A DNA stretch of 64,000 nt, taken from assembly GCA_047967505.1 (NCBI GenBank), contig CM106540.1. One strand, written 5' to 3'. The number at the start of each line of letters is the position of its first letter. Position 1 is the stretch's first letter. The DNA is from Dipteris shenzhenensis (lineage: Eukaryota; Polypodiophyta; Polypodiopsida; Gleicheniales). Under the pieces are notes generated by a model, which saw only the letters and a list, made by a program, of their open reading frames with translations, did no database searches and was not told where the DNA came from. The position numbers and the translations under genes are program-made. Positions 23,194-34,910 of the stretch are shown in pieces.

Positions 23194-23540
23194 CATACCT
23201 CAGGTAAGTCTTTTTGCAGTTGATCTTTTTTGGAAGTTTGCTCTCTTTGGATTTGTACTTTCTCATATCCAACTCTCTTTGGATTTGTACTTTCTCCTAT
23301 CCAAAAAATGCATGATATGGGTATCAGTGTCACGTTTGTGTGTCGGGCGCAATGTCCTTTTCTACTTTTTAGAAAAGTCTGTCTGTCGAAGCGCGTATAT
23401 AGGTGTCTCAGAGCGCGTCTAAAACCGCGTCCACAAGCGCGTCTAGGTTGTTTGCAGACACAGACAACCGCGTCTATAGACGCTCTGTTATACGTGAAAA
23501 TAGACGCGCTAATCAGACGCGTCTATAGATGCGCTCTGAC
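23194..23540. promoter_or_regulatory. Remnant of the internal divergent promoter, copy 2
   Basis: Aligns in inverted orientation with 13470-13815 of copy 1 and retains GCGTCTA-type repeats at 23400-23540. A phrase of about 31 bp (CTCTCTTTGGATTTGTACTT) is duplicated at 23240-23300. The deletion that removed the transposase start ends at about 23193. Confidence 0.55.
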
Positions 23541-23559
23541 AGTAACTCGATTCTCTCTT

Positions 23560-24993
23560 CCCAGCTCACTTGATCCCTGGCATTCTATTTGGAAGGACTT
23601 ATATAACCTTTTAGGGTACCCTCCTAGTCCTGCGGAGTTATACGGGTATATGATGGGTACTCTAAACACTCCCCAGGAGTCGGCACTATAGACTCCAAAC
23701 CACCCCACACCTGGTGAGATCACCCTAGTGGATTCAGCACAGCCGTCTTAGGCCCCTTCTTACGCCCCTTCCCCCATGCCATCTTATGCCCCTTCTGCCA
23801 TGCTGTCTTATGCCCCTTCCCCCATGCTGTCATGAGGTCCTTCTGTCTCGCAGAGTCGTCGATGTACTCCTGTGCAGTCGAGACTCGGTTCTCCCGCGAC
23901 GAGTGGTCAGCGTAGTCCCGTGTAGTCTCCAGCTACTCTCCAGCTACGAGTGGCCAATGTATGAGCTCGACACGACACGGTAGCAGGCGTAGTAGTAGGG
24001 AGAGCGGTGGGGGATGCATGGCACAGTGCTTTGGGAGGGGTGGCGGTGGGGACGATGATGATTCAGATGATTTAGACGTGCCTCCGGGTGATGGTACAAT
24101 ATTCTATGACATCACTCAAAGAGGAGGCATCTTGATGGATGCGCGGGGGAAGGACATTATGGCCTTCATGCACTCTATAATTGCTAACAATTATAGAGAT
24201 TGCTTTATCCACTTCAAAGACTAGCCAAAGAGGTTGGTTGATGAGACCCTCGCTGCTGTTCGTTCTCGGTATCCTAACACCCCCAATCGCCAGTTCACAG
24301 ATAAATGGGCCAAGTCAAAGATTGTTACGATACTTGGCAATAAGAGATCTTCGCTTAAGAGGCAGGCACTAGTGGAGCTTGCCAGGCTCGAGGGAGGTCA
24401 ACCACCAAGGGGCCCGCCCCACACCGCTCACAAGTGTGAGTGGAAGAAAGCAATGAAGTCAGCAAGGGAGGACCCCAGTCTGCAGCACGTGGAGGCACGA
24501 AGGATCCAGATGGAGGAATATGGAAGCGTGCATTTTGGAGCAGGAGGTGTTGAATCATGGGAGGCCCAATTTGTAAGTATCGATCTCAAATTATATTGCT
24601 TATGTAGTGTATTAGGAGGTTGTTTCTTTGTACTAATCCCTCCGTAAATTGTGTCGTCTTGCAGCTTGAGATCATGGGCAGATATCCTACTCCTATGGAG
24701 ACAGCCTACCACCGTCACCATCGCAGAGGAGATACATGGAGGCACTTCTATGATGACGGGTTGATTATTGAGGAGCAGTATACCCGAGCTACTGGAGCGG
24801 CCCCTGAGGTATTTGAAAGTAATTAAATAATGCCAAAATTATAAGTAAAGATTTGATTTTTCATACATTAATATATGTTGTCTCTTGTTTACAAGCCCGT
24901 GCACAAGACGATGAGGAAGACGAGGAAGGAGGCATAGAAGGAAGCGCAGAAGGGAGCGTGGAAGGGAGCGAGGACCTGGAGAACATAGATTAG
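23560..24993 (+). pseudogene. CACTA second gene (Transposase_24 / TnpA-like), copy 2
   Basis: Counterpart of 13282-11811 in copy 1. The IWKDLYNLLGYPPSPAELYGYM stretch is recognisable, but its start Met is replaced. TAG at 23689-23691 coincides with the stop in copy 1. The PSYAP repeat region (23755-23830) contains further stops. From 23961 the conserved domain reads GGILMDARGKDIMAFMHSII, then TAG at 24222-24224 (copy 1 has His there), then KWAKSKIVTILGNKRSSLKR. Exon borders by analogy: exon 1 ends 24572, exon 2 is 24665-24808, exon 3 is 24897-24993 with an acidic EGSAEGSVEGSED-like tail. Joining exons 2 and 3 at the visible AG shifts the frame by one, another sign of decay. Confidence 0.75.
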
Positions 24994-25214
24994 TCGTAGA
25001 AGTAGTGCTAGCTACTCTTTTTTGTACTTAAAGCCGTTGGCTTGGCTTCGTGCCTCTTGTATATACACTCCTCTTATTTTTTGTACTTGAAGCCACATGA
25101 CGTGGCTTAGCTTCGTGCTATATGTATATACAAGCACTTCTTGGGCTTTCAATTTTATTGCGTTTTGGAGTTGTAATGTTTTATTTGGAATTGTAATTAA
25201 AATGCATTCTGTAA

Positions 25215-25464
25215 ATTAAAAAAAAAAATAAAGCGTGTCTATCAGTGCGCGTATAAAAGCATCTATATACACGTCTGTCTGTTCGACAAGAATCTATTTT
25301 TGCATCTATAAACACGTTTATAAAAGCGTCTAAATGCGTGTCTATAAGCGTGTGTATCTGCTATATAGACACGTTGGTAGACGCGGGTCTCTAGATGCGA
25401 AAATAGACACGCAAATAGACGCGCCCGTAAGTTTTTTATTTAGTTCACTACACGCATTTGTGTG
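25215..25464. repeat. Subterminal GACGCG repeats, copy 2 second-gene side
   Basis: Repeated GCGTCTAT, TAGACACG and TAGACGCG variants lie between the second gene and the terminal repeat. The last ~60 bp match the left end of copy 1 closely, including ACTTACGGGCGCGTCTATTT in complement. Confidence 0.8.
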
Positions 25465-25493
25465 CGCGTCTATGGGTGCTTTATCTTATTGTG
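25465..25493 (-). repeat. CACTA copy 2 terminal inverted repeat, second-gene side
   Basis: The complement reads CACAATAAGATAAAGCACCC then ATAGACGCG, matching the left end of copy 1. Followed directly by target duplication GAC. Confidence 0.85.
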
Positions 25494-25629
25494 GACCTTT
25501 AACAGAACAACTTTTTTTTTTAGTGGGACAAAACTGGGCATGTTGTGGTTACATTTTGTCACATTAATGTTTTTTTTTTCATTATAACAGAATGTTTACA
25601 AGCAAACATGCAAAATAAAACTCTCAAAT

Positions 25630-25821
25630 CTTGTTTGTTACAAAATTTTCTTTGCAAAAAGTGTGATACAAAATCGCTCAAATAAGTTGACAAACCAAAG
25701 CATATACATGCCGAAGAATATACAACCTTGTTTGTTACAAAATTTCCATTTCGAAAAGGATACAAAATCTTCCAAATGAGTCAACAAACAAAAGTGTATA
25801 CATGCGGAAGTATATACAAAC
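25630..25821. repeat. Tandem duplication, 97-bp unit
   Basis: Copy 1 is 25630-25726 and copy 2 is 25727-25821. Both start CTTGTTTGTTACAAAATTT and end around ATACATGCSGAAGWATATACAA. They are moderately diverged. A short (ACC)n/(ACT)n tract follows at 25822-25850. Confidence 0.8.
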
Positions 25822-25849
25822 TACCACCACCACCACCACTACTACTACT

Positions 25850-27400
25850 GCTCATCCGACTCGTCAAAGTCGTTCTCGTCGTCCTTGTCCTCATGACCTC
25901 CATTTGATCCTTGGCCCTTGTCGACGTCTAAGCTAAATCCCTTGAGAACTGCCTCCTCGTCAATACCACTCGCCTCTGCTAATGGGACGTTCGAGCTTGC
26001 ACCCTAAGAGAAACCATTTTAATTTGAAATTAGATTGGAACTTAAAGAATAAAACAATTTAAAAAGTGAGATTATAAGTTAGAGTAGACGTATACCGAGC
26101 GAGCAGCCACCGTCGTAGTCTAATCGATTGCCACTTCTTGTGCCTCCATCTCAATAAACTACTTCTCTCTTATGTGGAAAGCGCGGTTCCTCTCTTTGTT
26201 TGTGGGACGACGACCAATCGCAGATTGCTGTAGACTCAAATTATGAGAGTTACATAAAGTGCATACAATATGTGATAAAACAAATAGAACAATAAATTAA
26301 ATGAGAAGTAGAGTTATCACCACCCATGCCTCGAAGCCCATTCCCCAATTGCCCAAGTGCGAAGCACCTATGGTGTCCAGCCGTCTGCTCGTAGCCCTCC
26401 TCTGATTCTCGAACTTTGTGGACGTGCCCTCAGCTCCTCCTTCAAAAATTTCCAGTCACCTTTAACCACCCAGTTAGGTTTAGGCTTCTTCGCCGCGATG
26501 GCATCTCGCAACTCTGCCATGCGATGCTTCAAGACAACACAAATGCGCTCTCGCATGTACGTGTCATCGAACTCGTACCTGGAGGGGTTAGGGAATTATG
26601 TTCTTATTTCCTTGATGAATGCCTTTTTCTTTTCTTCATCCTAGTTCCGCCAGTCAAGTGTTATGTCGCTCTTGAAATGGTGGCTCATCAATCACCTGAT
26701 GGTGGCCAGCACTTGACTGTCCTTTTTATTTTCTATGATCTCTTTACCCATAGTGATTGCATAGTAAAGGTCCTCATGCGAGGAAGTGGCAGTAGTAGAG
26801 CTAGAAGTGAGGGGTGGTATTGCGAGTGCTTAAGAAGCGAGGAGTAGCAGAGGGAGTGGCCTCTCGAGTTCCTATGTCTGAGTGGAGAGGACAAGGAACC
26901 ATCAAAGGATCTGACTAGTACTGGGTCTCATAACAAAGTGGAGATCTATAGGGATGTGAGTGTGCTGACTCGTCTATATCCCTTGAGTCACCACAGTAGC
27001 CTCGACCCTTACTACTCTTCTTGGACCTACGATGGGTACATCCGGGTGATGACGTCTCACTTGAAAGAGCTACAGGGAACGACTGTCAAGTAGCTCCAAC
27101 CATCGATGGCCCTTATCTAGCCCCGAGGGTTGTAGAAGAGGGAATAACAGAGGTCCTCTGGGGCAACAAATAGAAGAATCTCACTGCATCTGCTTTGGTC
27201 ATGGATGGGACGAACTCGTCAGGACTTCCGACGAAGCCATGGGCTGCTAGCAAAGGAGTTCCTTGAGTCACAGTGCTAGGCCCGAGAGGAGTAAAGGGTA
27301 GTTGCAAGGGTAGGTCCTTGAGGAGTCGATTGAGTGGAATCAAAGTCCTCTGGAGAGTACAGATCACGATGTCTCCTTCTACGAGGGGTTTCGTACTCTC
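25850..27400 (-). pseudogene. Decayed gene remnant, resembles a CACTA second gene
   Basis: Read on the minus strand, coding-like pieces occur in order. There is a Pro/Ser-rich stretch (about 27000-26780), then DWRN, a stop, DEEKKKAFIKEIRT, and YEFDDTYMRERICVVLKHRM at about 26660-26470. Next come RRPTNKERNRAFHIREK (near 26200) and a last exon (about 26003-25850) ending in an acidic tail with EDKDDENDFDESDEQ. Exon-like GT and AG borders are visible at 26090 and 26003. Several in-frame stops break it. Size, order and the acidic tail resemble the second gene of CACTA elements, but sequence similarity to copies 1 and 2 is weak, so this is an inference. Confidence 0.35.
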
Positions 27401-27554
27401 CGAATGTGCTACATTAAGCCATGTCTAATTTGCGGGGAATGGACAAGAACAGACAAAAACATGAAAACGAAAACAAACACAAGAGAGGCTAAGAAGCGGA
27501 AAGATAATTTACTAGCGGAAAGATAATTTACTTAAAACACAAATTATTACTTGA

Positions 27555-27795
27555 AAGAAAAGAGAGGAGAAAAGAGAGGAAGGAGAGGAAATAAGAAGGG
27601 GAGAAGAGAGGAAAAGAGCGAAGAGAAGAGAGGGGAAGGAGGGAGGAAAAAGAGAGGAGAAGAGAGAGCAGAAAAGGGGGGAAAAGAGAGAAAGAGAGAG
27701 GAAAAGAGAGAAGAGAAGAGGGGTGGAAAAGGGAGGAAAAAGAGAGGAGAAGAGAGAGGAAGGCGAGGAAATAAGAGAGGGGAGAAGAGAGGATC
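27555..27795. repeat. Purine-only low-complexity tract (GAGAGGAAAA-type)
   Basis: About 240 bases almost entirely A and G on the plus strand, with recurring phrases such as GAGAAGAGAGGAAAAGAG. Long open frames on both strands here are a by-product of composition. The tract ends exactly where a copia fragment begins. Confidence 0.85.
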
Positions 27796-28045
27796 CCTGG
27801 TCTTCCTTACTCCATGTGTAACAACAGAAGGAATACCCAACTCATCATCAATGCTCTGTTCTGAGCCACTGGATTCACCATCCACATAAGAGTGACCCAT
27901 AGAGATTCTCCTGATCTCAATCTGCCTATCCATGGCAAAGTATGTGAACCACTGCTAGAGGACACTGCAGGTCCACTAATATTTTGTGATTGCTACTGTG
28001 AATTCTATGCAGCATTACCATTTTGTGCATCTACATCAATCATCA
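27796..28045 (-). mobile_element. Copia-A fragment (integrase-RT linker part of pol)
   Basis: 27796-27898 matches 36938-37037 of the Copia-A element (for example ATACCCAACTCATCATCAAT). 27899-28045 then matches 37117-37265, with about 80 bp of the full element missing between. Same orientation as Copia-A. It carries no LTR and no intact frame. Confidence 0.85.
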
Positions 28046-28142
28046 CATATAACATGATCTGAATCAAGGAAGCAATGAGAGAGCATCCAAACCTCCCTCG
28101 TGTCTCCATTAACATCTCGCTCTATGAAGTTGTGACCATCAG

Positions 28143-28347
28143 GCTAAACTAGCCAGATAGTTAAAATTGTGACTGTCCTAAACCAGCCCGGTGGTTGAAA
28201 TTGTGACTATCCTCAACCATCTTGGTGGTTGAAATTATGACTGTGTCCTAAACCAGCTCAGTGGTGGAAATCATGGCTACCCTAAACTAGCCCGATGGTT
28301 GGAATTGTGACTATCCCAAAATAGCATGGTGGTTGAAACTATTTTGT
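28143..28347. repeat. 34-bp minisatellite, about six units
   Basis: Units resemble TAAACCAGCCCGGTGGTTGA followed by AATTGTGACTATCC, with 34-36 bp spacing and moderate divergence between units. No coding function is apparent. Confidence 0.75.
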
Positions 28348-28547
28348 TAAATGCTAGTAGCTTGATTAGTTTAAATATTAGATTCATTATATGTGACTAT
28401 ATTAAAACAACCTGGGGGTTGAATTTTTTTTGTTTTCCCATAGGTTGATTAGTTTAATTAGACCACATTTTTGTTCGTACTATGTTTTCTTTTGTTTTCC
28501 TCATAGTAGTGCAAAAAGCGGGACTTAGGGACTTAGTAATCCACAAT

Positions 28548-31500
28548 GCAAAGCATATCTGATGGGCACAATACTTTGCAAACACCTTCAACTAGGTGGA
28601 ATTGAATTACATGAAAAGTGGTATTCCCATCGCATAAGTACTTGATCGGATAACACACCTAGCAGCGTGTTTTTTTACGGATGTGCATGACACTAAGGCA
28701 AAAATGGTATTTAATGCTCGATTGAACATGCAAAGCATATCCGATGGGCACAATACTTTTCCTATGCCTTAACCTAGGTGGTATTGAAATGTTCTCAAAG
28801 AGGCATACCCTTCCGATAAGTACTTGGTCAGATAACATACCTAAGGGCATGTTTTTTTATGGATGTGCATATCACTATGGGAAAATGCTGTATAATGCGG
28901 GATCGACCATGCAGAGCATATCCGATGGTGACAATACTTTGCAGCATCTCAACCTAGTTGACAAAGACTTTCATGCAAAGTGGAGCCCCCATCCGATAAG
29001 TACTTTTTTGAATAACACACCTAGGACCGTGTTTTATAATGGTTGTGCATGACACTAAGGCAAAAACAGTGTTTTATGCTTGATCGACAATGCAAAGCAT
29101 ATCTAACGGGCACAATACTTTGCGCACACTTCAACTAGTGGAATTGACTTACATGCAAAGTGGCACGCCCATCCCATAAGTGCTTGATGAGATAACATAC
29201 CCAGTAGCGTGTTTTTTTACGAATGTGCATGACACTAGAGCAAAAATAGTATTTAATGCTCGATCGACCATGCAAAGGAAATCTGATGGGCACAACACTT
29301 TTCCTACACCTCAACCTAGGTGGTATTGAAATGTTCTCAAAGAGGCACACCCATCTGATAAGTAATTGGTCATATACCACATTTAAGGGTGTGTTTTTTT
29401 GCGGATGTGCATATCACTAGGGGAAAAACGGTGTATAATGCATGATCGGCCATGCAAAGCATATCTAATGGTGACAATACTTTGCATGCACCTCAACCTA
29501 GTTGAAAGATACTTGCGTGCAAAGTGGAGCCCCCATGTAAAAAGTACTTGTTTGAATAACACACCTAGGACCGTGTTTTTTTTATGGTTGTGCATTACAC
29601 TAAGGCAAAAACGGTGTTTTATGCTTGATCGACAATGCAAAGCATATCCGATGGGCACAATACTTTGCACAAACCTTCAACTAGGTGAAATTGACTCACA
29701 TGCAAAGTGGCATTCCCATCGCATAAGTACTTGATCGGATAACACACCTAGGAGCATGTTTTTTTACGGATGTGCATGACACTAGAGCAAAAATAGTATT
29801 TAATGCTCGATTGACCATGCAAAGGATATCCGATGGGCACAACACTTTTCCTATGCCTCAACCTAGGTGGTATTGAAATTTTCTCAAAGAGGCACACCCA
29901 TCCGATAAATACTCGGTCAGATAACACACCTAAGGGCATGTTTTTTTGCGGATGTGCATATCACTAGGGGAAAAATGGTGTATAATGCGTGATCGGCCAT
30001 GCAAAGCATATCCGATGGTGACAATACTTTGCACCCACCTCAACCTAGTTGAAACGGACTTGCGTGCAAAGTGGTCCCCATTCGATAAGTACTTGTTTGA
30101 ATAACACACCTAGGACCATGTTTTTTTATGGTTGTGCATGACACTAAGACAAAAATGGTATTTTATGCTTGATCCACAATGCAAAGCATATCCGATGGGC
30201 ACAATACTTTGCACACACCTTCAACTAGGTGAAATTGACTCACATGGAAAGTGGCATTCCCATCACATAAGTACTTGATCGGATAACACACTTAGGAGCA
30301 TGTTTTTTTACGGATGTGCATGACACTAGAGCAAAAATAGTATTTAATGCTCGATTGACCATGCAAAGGATATCCGATGAGCACAACACTTTTCCTACGC
30401 CTCAACCTAGGTGGTATTGAAATTTTCTCAAAGAGGCACACCCATCCGATAAGTACTCGGTCAGATAACACACCTAAGGGCGTGTTTTTTGGCGGATGTG
30501 CATATCACTAGGGGAAAAACGGTGTATAATGCATGATCGGCCATGCAAAGCATATCCGATGGTGACAATACTTTGCACCCACCTCAACCTAGTTGAAACA
30601 GACTTGCGTGCAAAGTGGTCCCCATCCGATAAGTACTTGTTTGAATAACACACCTAGGACCATGTTTTTTTATGGTTGTGCATGACACTAAGACAAAAAC
30701 GGTATTTTATGCTTGATCCACAATGCAAAGCATATCCGATGGGCACAATACTTTGCACACACCTTCAACTAGGTGGAGTTGAATTACATGCAAAGTTTCA
30801 TTCCCATCGCATAAGTACTTGATTGGATAACACACCTAGCAATGTGTTTTTTTACAGATGTGCATGACACTAAGGCAAAATTGGTATTTAATGCTCGATC
30901 GACCATGCAAAGCATATCCAATGGGCACAATACTTTTCCTATGACTTAACCTAGGTGGTATTGAAATTTTCTCAAAGAGGCACACCCATCCGATAAGTAC
31001 TTGGTCAAGTAACACACCTAAGGGCTTGTTTTGTTGCGGATGTGCATATCACTAGGGGAAAAACGATGTATAATGCGTGATCGGCCATGCAAAGCATATC
31101 CAATGGTCACAATACTTTGCACACACCTCAACCTAGTTGAAAGATACTTGTGTGCAAAGTGGAGCCCCCATCTGATAAGTACTTGTTTGAATAACACACC
31201 TAGGACCGTGTTTCTTAATGGTTGTGCATGACACTAAGGCAAAAACGGTGTTTTATGCTTGATCAACAATGCAAAGCATATCCTATGGGCACATTACTTT
31301 GCACACACCTTAAAATAGGTGGAATTTACCTACATGCAAAGTGGCATTCCCATCGCATAAGTACTTGATCGGATAACACACCTAGCAGCGTGTTTTTTTA
31401 CGGATGTGCATGACACTAAGGTAAAAATGGTATTTAATGCTCGATCAACCATGAAAAGGATATCCAATGGGAACAATAATTTTCCTATGCCTTAACCTAG

Positions 31501-33559
31501 GTGGTATTGAAATGTTCTCAAAGGGGCGCACCCATCGGATAAGTACTTGGTCAAATAACATACCTAAGGACATGTTTTTTTGCGAATGTGCATATTACTA
31601 TAGGAAAAACGTTGTATAATGCATGATCGACCATGCAAAGCTAATTAGATGGTGATAATACTTTGCATGCACCTCAACCTAGTTGAAAATTACTTGCATA
31701 CCAATTGGAGCCCCCATCCGATAAGTACCTGTTTGAATAACACACCTAGGATCGTGTTTTTTTATGGTTGTGCATGACACAAAGGCAAAAACGGTGTTTT
31801 ATGCTTGATCGACAATGCAAGCATATCCGATGGGCATAATACTTTGCACACAAATTCAACTAGGTGGAATTGACTTACATTAAAAGTGGCATTCCCATCG
31901 CATAAGTACTTGATCGGATAACACACCTAGCAGCGTGTTTATTTACGGATGTGCATGACACTAAGGCAAAAATGGTATTTAATGCTCGATCGACCATGCA
32001 AAGCATATCCGATGGGCACAATACTTTCCCTATGCCTTAACCTAGGTGGTATTGAATTTTTATCAAAGAGGCAAACCCATCCGATAAGTACTTGGTCAGA
32101 TAACATACCTAAGGGCGTGTTTTTTTATGGATGTGCATATCACTACCGGAAAAACGTTGTATAATGCGTGATCGACCATGCAAAGCATATTTGATGGTGA
32201 CAATACTTTGCACGCATCTCAACCTAGTTGAAACGGACTTGCATGCAAAGTGGAGCCCCCATCCGATAAGTACTTGATTGAATAACACAGCTAGGACCGT
32301 GTTTTTTATGGTTGTGCATGACACTAAGGCAAAAATGGTGTTTTATGCTTGATCGACAATGCAAAGCATATCCGATGGGCACAATACTTTTCACACACCT
32401 TCAACTAGGTGTAATTGACGTACATGCAAAGTGGCATGCCCATCCCATAAGTGCTTGATCGGATAACATACCTAGCAACATGTTTTTTTACAGATGTGCT
32501 TGACACTAAGGCAAAAATGGTATTTAATGCTCGATCCACCATGTAAAGGATATCCAATGGGCACAATAATTTTCCTACACCTCAACCTAGGTGGTATTGA
32601 AATGTTCTCAAAGAGGCACACCCATATTATAAGTACTTGGTCAAATAGTTACACCTAAGGGCGTGTTTTTTTGCGGATGTGCATATCACTAGGGGAAAAA
32701 CGATGTATAATGCATGATCGGCCATGCAAAGCATATCCGATGGTCACAATACTTTTCATGCACCTCAACCTAGTTGAAAGATTCTTGCGTGTAAAGTGGA
32801 GCCCCCATCTGATAAGTACTTGTTTGAATAACACACCTAGGACCATGTTTTTTTATGGTTGTGCATTACACTAAGGCAAAAACGGTGTTTTATGCTTGAT
32901 CCACAATGCAAAGCATATCCGATGGGCACAATACTTTGCACACACGTTCAACTAGGTGGAATTGAATTACATGCAAAGTGGCATTCCCATCGCATAAGTA
33001 CTTGATTTGATAACACACATAGCAGTGTGTTTTTTTATGGATGTGCATGACACTAAGGCAAAAATGGTATTTAATGCTTGATCGACCATGCAAAGCATAT
33101 CCGATGGGCACAATACTTTTCCTACACCTTAACCTAGATGGTCATGAAATGTTCTCAAAGAGGCACACCCATTCAATAAGTACTTGGTCACATAACATAC
33201 CTAAGGGAGTGTTGTTTTGTGGATGTGTATATCACTACGGGAAAAACGTTGTATAATGCACGATCAACCATGCAAAGCATATCCGATGGTGACAATAATT
33301 TGCACGCACCTCAACCTAGTTGAAACAGACTTTCGTGCAAAGTGGAGCCCCCATCCAATGAGTACTTGTTTGAATAACACACCTAGGACCGTGTTCTTTT
33401 ATGGTTGTGCATGACACTAAGGCAAAAATAGTGTTTTATGCTTGATCGACAATGCAAAGCATATCTGATGGGAACAATACTTTGCACACACCTTCAACTA
33501 AAAGGAATTGACTTACATGCAAAGTGGCATTCCCATCGCATAAGTACTTGATCGGATAA
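28548..33559 (+). repeat. Satellite array 1: ~181-bp monomers in a three-monomer higher-order repeat
   Basis: Monomers begin GCAAAGCATATCCGATGG and are 181-182 bp long (starts at 28548, 28730, 28911, 29092). Three types alternate in strict order. A contains CTTCAACTAGGTGGAATTGA, B contains AACCTAGGTGGTATTGAAAT and C contains CTCAACCTAGTTGAAA. Same-type copies recur every ~544 bp and are more alike than neighbours. About 27-28 monomers (nine trimers) are present. Monomer length is in the range usual for plant centromeric or knob satellites. The array breaks off at 33559 after TACTTGATCGGATAA. Many 60-110 codon frames arise from the repeat and are not genes. Confidence 0.95.
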
Positions 33560-34294
33560 TGAAAAATACTATAACACAAATGGGATCCAAATTGATAAGA
33601 AGCTATAGTAGTAATCAAGAATATCATAGTGGCATGCTCATAGGTATTGAGGAAATTATAGTAATAGATGTTGATGTAGAAAAGGTTTCTTATGTTGCAA
33701 GTGACTCAAATATACTCTCTGGTATAGAAGACTTGTCTTGTGTTGCAAGTGACTCAAACAGGCTCACTGGTATAGAAGACTTGTCATGTGTTGCAAGTGA
33801 CTCGAACAGGCTCACTGGTCTAGAAGACTTGTCCTGTGTTGCAAGTGACCCAAATAGGCTCACTGGTATAGAAGACTTGTCTTGTGTTGCAAGTGACTCA
33901 AACATGCTTACTGATATAGAAGACTTGTCTTGTGTTGAGAATAATAAGATGGGACCACAAAGAAAAATACACACAAAGATTGATGGGATAAGTGATGCAA
34001 TAACAGGAATTAATGATATTAGTGACAATGATCATGATGTTACCACTCGAACACAAGGCAAAAGGGGCAGAGAATCTAAGACTTGTCATGTTGTTCGTAA
34101 TATTGTTGCTAGCATGCCAGAGAATATAGATGGGAGAATCTTGAGTTACGAAGGAGAAAGAGTTCAACCACAAAATTCAAGAGGCATTGGCAACAAATTG
34201 ACATCAATGAACATGTCTACCAGATTGCCATTTCCAAGATATTATAAGGTGTCAAATAATTCTCAAGCCCACACAACATTTGATTATAAAGATG
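33559..34294 (+). CDS. Repeat-rich ORF of unknown function, 3' end cut by an LTR
   Basis: Not recognised. The frame opens with ATG right at the satellite border and runs 246 codons. Residues about 46-125 are five to six tandem copies of a 16-residue unit (VASDSNRLTGIEDLSC), encoded by a 48-bp minisatellite at about 33690-33935. A basic stretch (TQGKRGRESK) and a Ser/Asn-rich end follow. The last codons and the stop at 34297-34299 belong to the start of a Copia-B LTR at 34295, so the original gene ran further and was truncated by that insertion. The LTGIED motif resembles the LSGVDEF motif repeated in the N-terminal part of the DUF7869 gene (47324-43838), suggesting common origin. No signal peptide or membrane segment is seen. 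Whether it is expressed is unknown. Confidence 0.4.
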
Positions 34295-34465
34295 TGTGAA
34301 GGTTAAAGGTCACTGTGCCTTTACCCCAGTTATGTACAATACTCAAACACATATATAAATGAATGAAAAAGAAGATTAGGGTGGTTCTGCACCCACCAAA
34401 ACTTGTGTGGCTATTTGTCTCTCTCTCTCCCTCTTCCATTCTTGCTTCGGTTGAGAGCACTCTCA
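34295..34465 (+). repeat. Copia-B 5' LTR, 171 bp
   Basis: Begins TGTGAAGGTTAAAGGTCACT and ends GCACTCTCA, with TG and CA ends. It is nearly identical to 50824-50992. A CT-rich patch lies near its 3' end. Confidence 0.85.
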
Positions 34466-34467
34466 AC

Positions 34468-34479
34468 TGGTATCACAGC
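34468..34479 (+). other. Copia-B primer binding site
   Basis: TGGTATCACAGC follows the LTR by two bases. It matches the initiator-Met tRNA complement (TGGTATCAGAGC) with one mismatch. Confidence 0.8.
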
Positions 34480-34910
34480 CCAGGTGATCTAGCTGAGCAT
34501 ACATGAATGCCTGGAGGCTCAGCAGCTTTGTGGGAAAAAGGAGAAGCTCTGTGGGAAGCTTTGTGGGTGACTTTACTTACATCCGAGTGTTTAGAGATCT
34601 TGGAGGAACCTTTGGAAAAGCCACTTTGGTTTTGCGAAGAGGTTTTGAAAGCTTGTTAAGTGTTTTCAAAGAAAAAGTCATTTTTTGAGTTTTTTCCCTA
34701 TTCCGTTCCATGACAGAGACTCCGTATTGACTTGTAGAGGCAACTATTGCTTGATTTTGGTGTCCACCACTTCAGAAGCTTGGAAACACCTTCATTCTTG
34801 AATTTGGGATCATTTCATTGGATTTCTAACTCAATGTGTTAGTTTCTGCATTTTTCTGCCCGGGTGTTGGAACTCAAGTTTGGAGCAACCATTTGCAGAT
34901 ATGTCAGTTC

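Larger units (their letters stand above)
19489..25493 (-). mobile_element. CACTA (En/Spm) transposon, copy 2, 6.0 kb, internally deleted
   Basis: The left end reads CATAACACCACAAAGCAACT and the complement of the right end reads CACAATAAGATAAAGCACCC. GAC flanks both sides (19486-19488 and 25494-25496), a perfect 3-bp target duplication different from that of copy 1. Orientation is opposite to copy 1, so the two transposase genes converge on the spacer. Relative to copy 1 it lacks about 1.3 kb: the transposase start, exons 1-2 and the beginning of exon 3. Both genes are broken, so it is non-autonomous. Strand follows the transposase. Confidence 0.92.

Noticed and set aside
27547-27933. Long Pro/Leu/Phe-rich (minus) and Arg/Glu/Lys-rich (plus) frames
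   Set aside because: Products of a purine-only tract that lacks stops on both strands.
28548-33559. CRISPR-like array
   Set aside because: Unit length ~181 bp with no unique spacers, in a plant context. It is a satellite.
28659-33627. Many 60-110 codon frames on both strands within satellite array 1
   Set aside because: They recur with the 181-bp period, in step with the satellite monomers. They are by-products of the repeat, as are the similar frames in arrays 2 and 3.
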